Source: Methanobacteriota archaeon (GTDB lineage: Archaea; Thermoplasmatota; DTKX01; GCA-020343715). Taken from it: 8,248 nt of DNA. The position numbers were made by a program, and so were the translations under genes. This document shows, in pieces, positions 6,110 to 8,248 of the stretch. The stretch spans positions 1 through 8,248 of the forward strand of contig JAUVEQ010000112.1 in assembly GCA_030594725.1 (NCBI GenBank), given 5' to 3'. Numbering within the stretch: the stretch's first letter is position 1; each line of letters starts with the position of its first letter. The notes beneath the pieces are model-generated. The model was not told the DNA's origin and did not search any database. It saw only the letters and a program-made list of their open reading frames with translations.

Positions 6110-6982
6110 CTAGCCCTCTCCCGCGTTCGCCCTGAACAGGGTCTTGCCGTGCATGGTGTATCCGTCGATCATCCCCTGCACCTTCTGTGAGACGATCCAG
6201 TCGGCGAAGTCCACGGCCAGACCCTCCTCCACGTTGGCGTGTAGACTTCCATTGATGGGTATCACGCTGTACTGGTTCCGTAGCTCGACACCTCCGGAGA
6301 CCAGGACCACCAGGTCCAGTTCCTCCTCGAGGGCGTAGAAGGTACCCTCGTCGGACAGGGTGTATCCTCCGATGTCCGAGGCCATCCTCAGGGTGTCCCC
6401 CATGCCCTTGCCCAGGGAGAGATACCAATCGGAGTTGCCCATCGAGGACACCTCCTCGTAATCGTGACCCGCTTCGGCCCAGAGCGCCCTCTCTCGAGAG
6501 TGGGTACCCGAATCGTCCCCCCTGGAGCAGAACACGGCCCTCATCTCTGCTATGCGATCGAGGGCGAGGGTCGCATCGGGGACATCAGCCAATCCGGCTG
6601 GGTCGTCCCTCGGACCAACGATGACGAACCCGTTGTACATGACCTGTCGTCTGTAAAGACCATGGCCTGAGCTCACGAACTCCATCTCCAGGTCGGGGGC
6701 ATGGACCAAGAGCACGTCGGCATCCCCGGCCTCACCCAACCGGAGGGCCTGTCCGGTGCCCACGGCGATCACCTTGACATCGCAATCGAATCGGGTCTCG
6801 AACTCGGGAATGATCCGGTCAAGGAGGCCAGAGTCGTAGGTGCTCGTCGTGGTCGCCAAGACCAGGGTGCCCGAGGAATTCGGGTCCAAGGGGACCGACA
6901 CGAGGATGACCACGACCAGGACGGCCAACCCGATCGGTGGTGCCATCCTCAAGCTGAGGCGCTGTCGAGGGCGTCCGTTCAT
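6110..6982 (-). CDS. tupA: Tungstate-binding extracytoplasmic protein TupA
   Basis: This is the solute-binding subunit that would capture tungstate outside the cell and present it to TupB. Residues 14-31 form a hydrophobic helix after a basic N-terminus (RPRQR), so it is either secreted or anchored by this helix; there is no lipobox Cys after it. The mature part shows the Tup family pattern: LATTTSTYDSGLL (42-54), an 'HAPDLEMEFV' stretch (94-103), VMYNGFVIVGP (114-124) and SRGDDSGTH (153-161), with TTTS and the Arg-Gly-Asp-Asp-Ser segment expected to line the oxyanion site. The usual Asp in VMYNDFVIVGP is Gly117 here. Length is 290 residues. ATG 6982 overlaps the moeA stop (ATGA) and follows GGAGGTG with 8 nt spacing. 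ModA and WtpA molybdate/tungstate binders are alternatives, but the motifs fit TupA better. Confidence 0.91.
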   Translation of the reverse strand: MNGRPRQRLSLRMAPPIGLAVLVVVILVSVPLDPNSSGTLVLATTTSTYDSGLLDRIIPEFETRFDCDVKVIAVGTGQALRLGEAGDADVLLVHAPDLEMEFVSSGHGLYRRQVMYNGFVIVGPRDDPAGLADVPDATLALDRIAEMRAVFCSRGDDSGTHSRERALWAEAGHDYEEVSSMGNSDWYLSLGKGMGDTLRMASDIGGYTLSDEGTFYALEEELDLVVLVSGGVELRNQYSVIPINGSLHANVEEGLAVDFADWIVSQKVQGMIDGYTMHGKTLFRANAGEG

Positions 6983-8202
6983 AACATATGCACCTCCACC
7001 TGCTCATCTCTGTCCATCAGGTCGACGTTCGAGGGGATGATCACGTAGCCGTCCGCCTCGGCCATGCTCGTGATGGCCCCGGATTCCTTGAAGGCCGGGT
7101 GTGCGGTCCCGTCCTCGAGCCTCACCGTGAGGAATTGGGTCCGTCCTATCGTGGATACCACCCTGCGGCCCAGCCTTGCCTCCACGGCGACAGGTGTGGC
7201 CTGGGGCCTCCTTCCCATCTTTGCCAGGACCGGCTCGAGGAACAGCATGCCCGAGGAGAGACATGATGTGGGGTAACCAGGAAGTCCGAATGCCAGCTTG
7301 CCTCCGCAGTCGACCGCCAGGACCGGCTTGCCTGGTTTGACCTGGACCCCGTGGAACAACACCTCTCCCCGCTCTCCGAACACGTCCACCAGCAGGTCCC
7401 TCTCGCCCACGGAGCTGCCACCAGTGAACACGGCGATGTCGGCCATCGCGAGGGCCTTGTCCAGGGCCTCCGACAGCGCCTCGTGGGAATCCCTCACCAG
7501 GCCGAGCACCAAGGCCGTGCCTCCCAGACCCCTGACCGCCGCGGAGATGGTGTGGGTGTTGATGTCGTACACCTGGCCAGGCCCCAGCTCCTCTCCCAGG
7601 GGACGCACCTCGTTCCCCGTGCCCGCGATGGCCACCACTGGACGGGCGTAGACCTCCAGCTCCGACACCCCCAGGGCGGCCGCTGTCCCGATACGGGAGG
7701 CCCCGAGCCGGGCTCCTGCCCTGAGGGGGACGGTCCCCTCCTTGATGTCGGCATCCCTTCTGGATACGTTCTCACCTGGATGGACGGCCCTCCTGATCAT
7801 GGTCATGGTCCCACCATCGACCTCCTCGGTGTACTCGACCATGACCACGCTGTCAGCGCCCTCTGGCCTCATCGCGCCAGTGGCCACGTACATGCATTCA
7901 CCCTCACCCACGGTTCCCGAGGGGACCTCTCCCGCATGAACGGTCCCGACCGGTCGCAACATCAAGGGCTCCATATCGGTGGCACCGTAGGTGTCCTCGG
8001 CCCTGACCGCGTAGCCGTCCATGGCCGACCGTTCGAAGCCCGGGACGTCCATTGTGGCCTTGATGTCCTGGGCAAGGACCCGGTCCAACGCCTCGTCGAT
8101 GGGAACCGTCTCGGTCCGATCGACGGGTCCCACGCGGGACAGGACCCTCTCCAGGGCCTCCTCCAGCGAGACCAGGGCTCGAAAGGGCCTGCCCCTGCTC
8201 AC
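6979..8202 (-). CDS. moeA: Molybdopterin molybdenumtransferase MoeA
   Basis: MoeA inserts molybdate or tungstate into adenylylated molybdopterin, the last common step of Mo/W cofactor synthesis in the cytoplasm. Family motifs run in order: VPGFERSAMDGYAVRAED (53-70), ATGAMRPEGADSVVMVEY (107-124), NVSRRDADIKEG (145-156), GTGNEVRPLG (194-203), FTGGSSVGERD (259-269), HGVQVKPGKP (284-293) and GLPGYPTSC (306-314). Domain IV follows to the end. Candidate catalytic acidic residues (Asp62, Asp152, Glu198, Asp269) are kept. Length (407) is normal and there is no fused substrate-binding-protein-like domain, as occurs in some archaeal MoeAs. The GTG start is preceded by GGGAGGTGATC with 2 nt between, a near-perfect ribosome binding site, and overlaps the stop of the upstream gene (GTGA). 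Its own stop overlaps tupA. Sequence alone does not tell Mo from W. Confidence 0.95.
   Translation of the reverse strand: MSRGRPFRALVSLEEALERVLSRVGPVDRTETVPIDEALDRVLAQDIKATMDVPGFERSAMDGYAVRAEDTYGATDMEPLMLRPVGTVHAGEVPSGTVGEGECMYVATGAMRPEGADSVVMVEYTEEVDGGTMTMIRRAVHPGENVSRRDADIKEGTVPLRAGARLGASRIGTAAALGVSELEVYARPVVAIAGTGNEVRPLGEELGPGQVYDINTHTISAAVRGLGGTALVLGLVRDSHEALSEALDKALAMADIAVFTGGSSVGERDLLVDVFGERGEVLFHGVQVKPGKPVLAVDCGGKLAFGLPGYPTSCLSSGMLFLEPVLAKMGRRPQATPVAVEARLGRRVVSTIGRTQFLTVRLEDGTAHPAFKESGAITSMAEADGYVIIPSNVDLMDRDEQVEVHML
6991..6997 (-). promoter_or_regulatory. Ribosome binding site for tupA inside the end of moeA
   Basis: On the minus strand GGAGGTG lies 8 bases before ATG 6982, within the last codons of moeA. 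It favours ATG 6982 over the internal Met13 as the tupA start and fits re-initiation after moeA. Confidence 0.75.
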
Positions 8203-8248
8203 TTGATCACCTCCCAGATCACGTGGCCAAGCTCGGGACCGATCAGCT
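8199..8248 (-). CDS. C-terminal tail of an unidentified gene upstream of moeA
   Basis: Reading the minus strand from the window edge, one frame is open and gives LIGPELGHVIWEVIK, followed by TGA at 8201-8199. This stop overlaps the GTG start of moeA as GTGA, the same architecture seen between moeA and tupA and between tupB and tupC. The moeA ribosome binding site lies inside its last codons. Fifteen residues are too few to assign a family. By position, another cofactor gene (for example moaA, mobA, mobB or a second moeA) is a reasonable guess only. Confidence 0.5.
   Translation of the reverse strand, partial: LIGPELGHVIWEVIK
8205..8215 (-). promoter_or_regulatory. Strong ribosome binding site for moeA GTG start
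   Basis: On the minus strand GGGAGGTGATC matches the anti-Shine-Dalgarno end of 16S rRNA almost perfectly. Two bases separate it from GTG 8202. It supports GTG rather than a downstream codon as the moeA start and shows that this organism uses Shine-Dalgarno initiation for genes inside operons. Confidence 0.8.

Noticed and set aside
1..8248. CRISPR, tRNA/rRNA genes, insertion sequences or a novel defence system
   Set aside because: No regular direct repeats, tRNA-like folds, transposase motifs or unexplained coding stretches are visible. Almost every base is accounted for by known cofactor-assembly genes.

Overview
The window is a gene-dense, GC-rich stretch (clearly above 60% G+C by eye) with two convergent gene clusters, both devoted to building metal cofactors. 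The archaeal signs are the shape of the proteins (a HypB without a His-rich tail, a HypD beginning 'MHVCGTHQDT', a HypF ending in 'TGGVAYS', a MoeA with 'GLPGYPTSC'), heavy use of AGG for arginine with some ATA for isoleucine, and a TATA-like promoter spaced for a leaderless transcript. A euryarchaeal or Thermoplasmatota-like anaerobe is my best guess. The exact lineage cannot be settled from this sequence.

Plus strand, 1-4699: hypB, hypF, hypC, hypA and hypD, in that order. They encode the machinery that assembles the Ni-Fe(CN)2CO centre of [NiFe]-hydrogenases. HypF activates carbamoyl phosphate for cyanide synthesis, HypC and HypD carry the Fe(CN)2CO unit, and HypA and HypB deliver nickel. 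hypE, the partner of HypF, is not in the window. The only sizeable gap, 42 bp before hypC, carries an AT-rich promoter-like element. The other junctions are short gaps or overlaps, so hypCAD may have its own transcript as well as read-through from hypBF.

Minus strand, 8248-4742: the tail of an unidentified gene, then moeA, tupA, tupB and tupC. These are tightly packed, with GTGA or ATGA overlaps at three junctions and a 1-bp gap at the fourth. TupABC resembles the tungstate ABC importer and MoeA inserts Mo or W into molybdopterin, so this operon links oxyanion uptake to metal insertion. The two clusters meet tail to tail across 42 bp with no clear terminator.

Together the clusters predict an organism with at least one [NiFe]-hydrogenase and at least one tungsto- or molybdo-pterin enzyme, such as formate dehydrogenase, aldehyde:ferredoxin oxidoreductase or formylmethanofuran dehydrogenase. 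I see no mobile elements, RNA genes, CRISPR arrays or clearly novel system. The points of interest are regulatory signals, start codons and operon logic. No gene-free stretch exceeds 300 bp.
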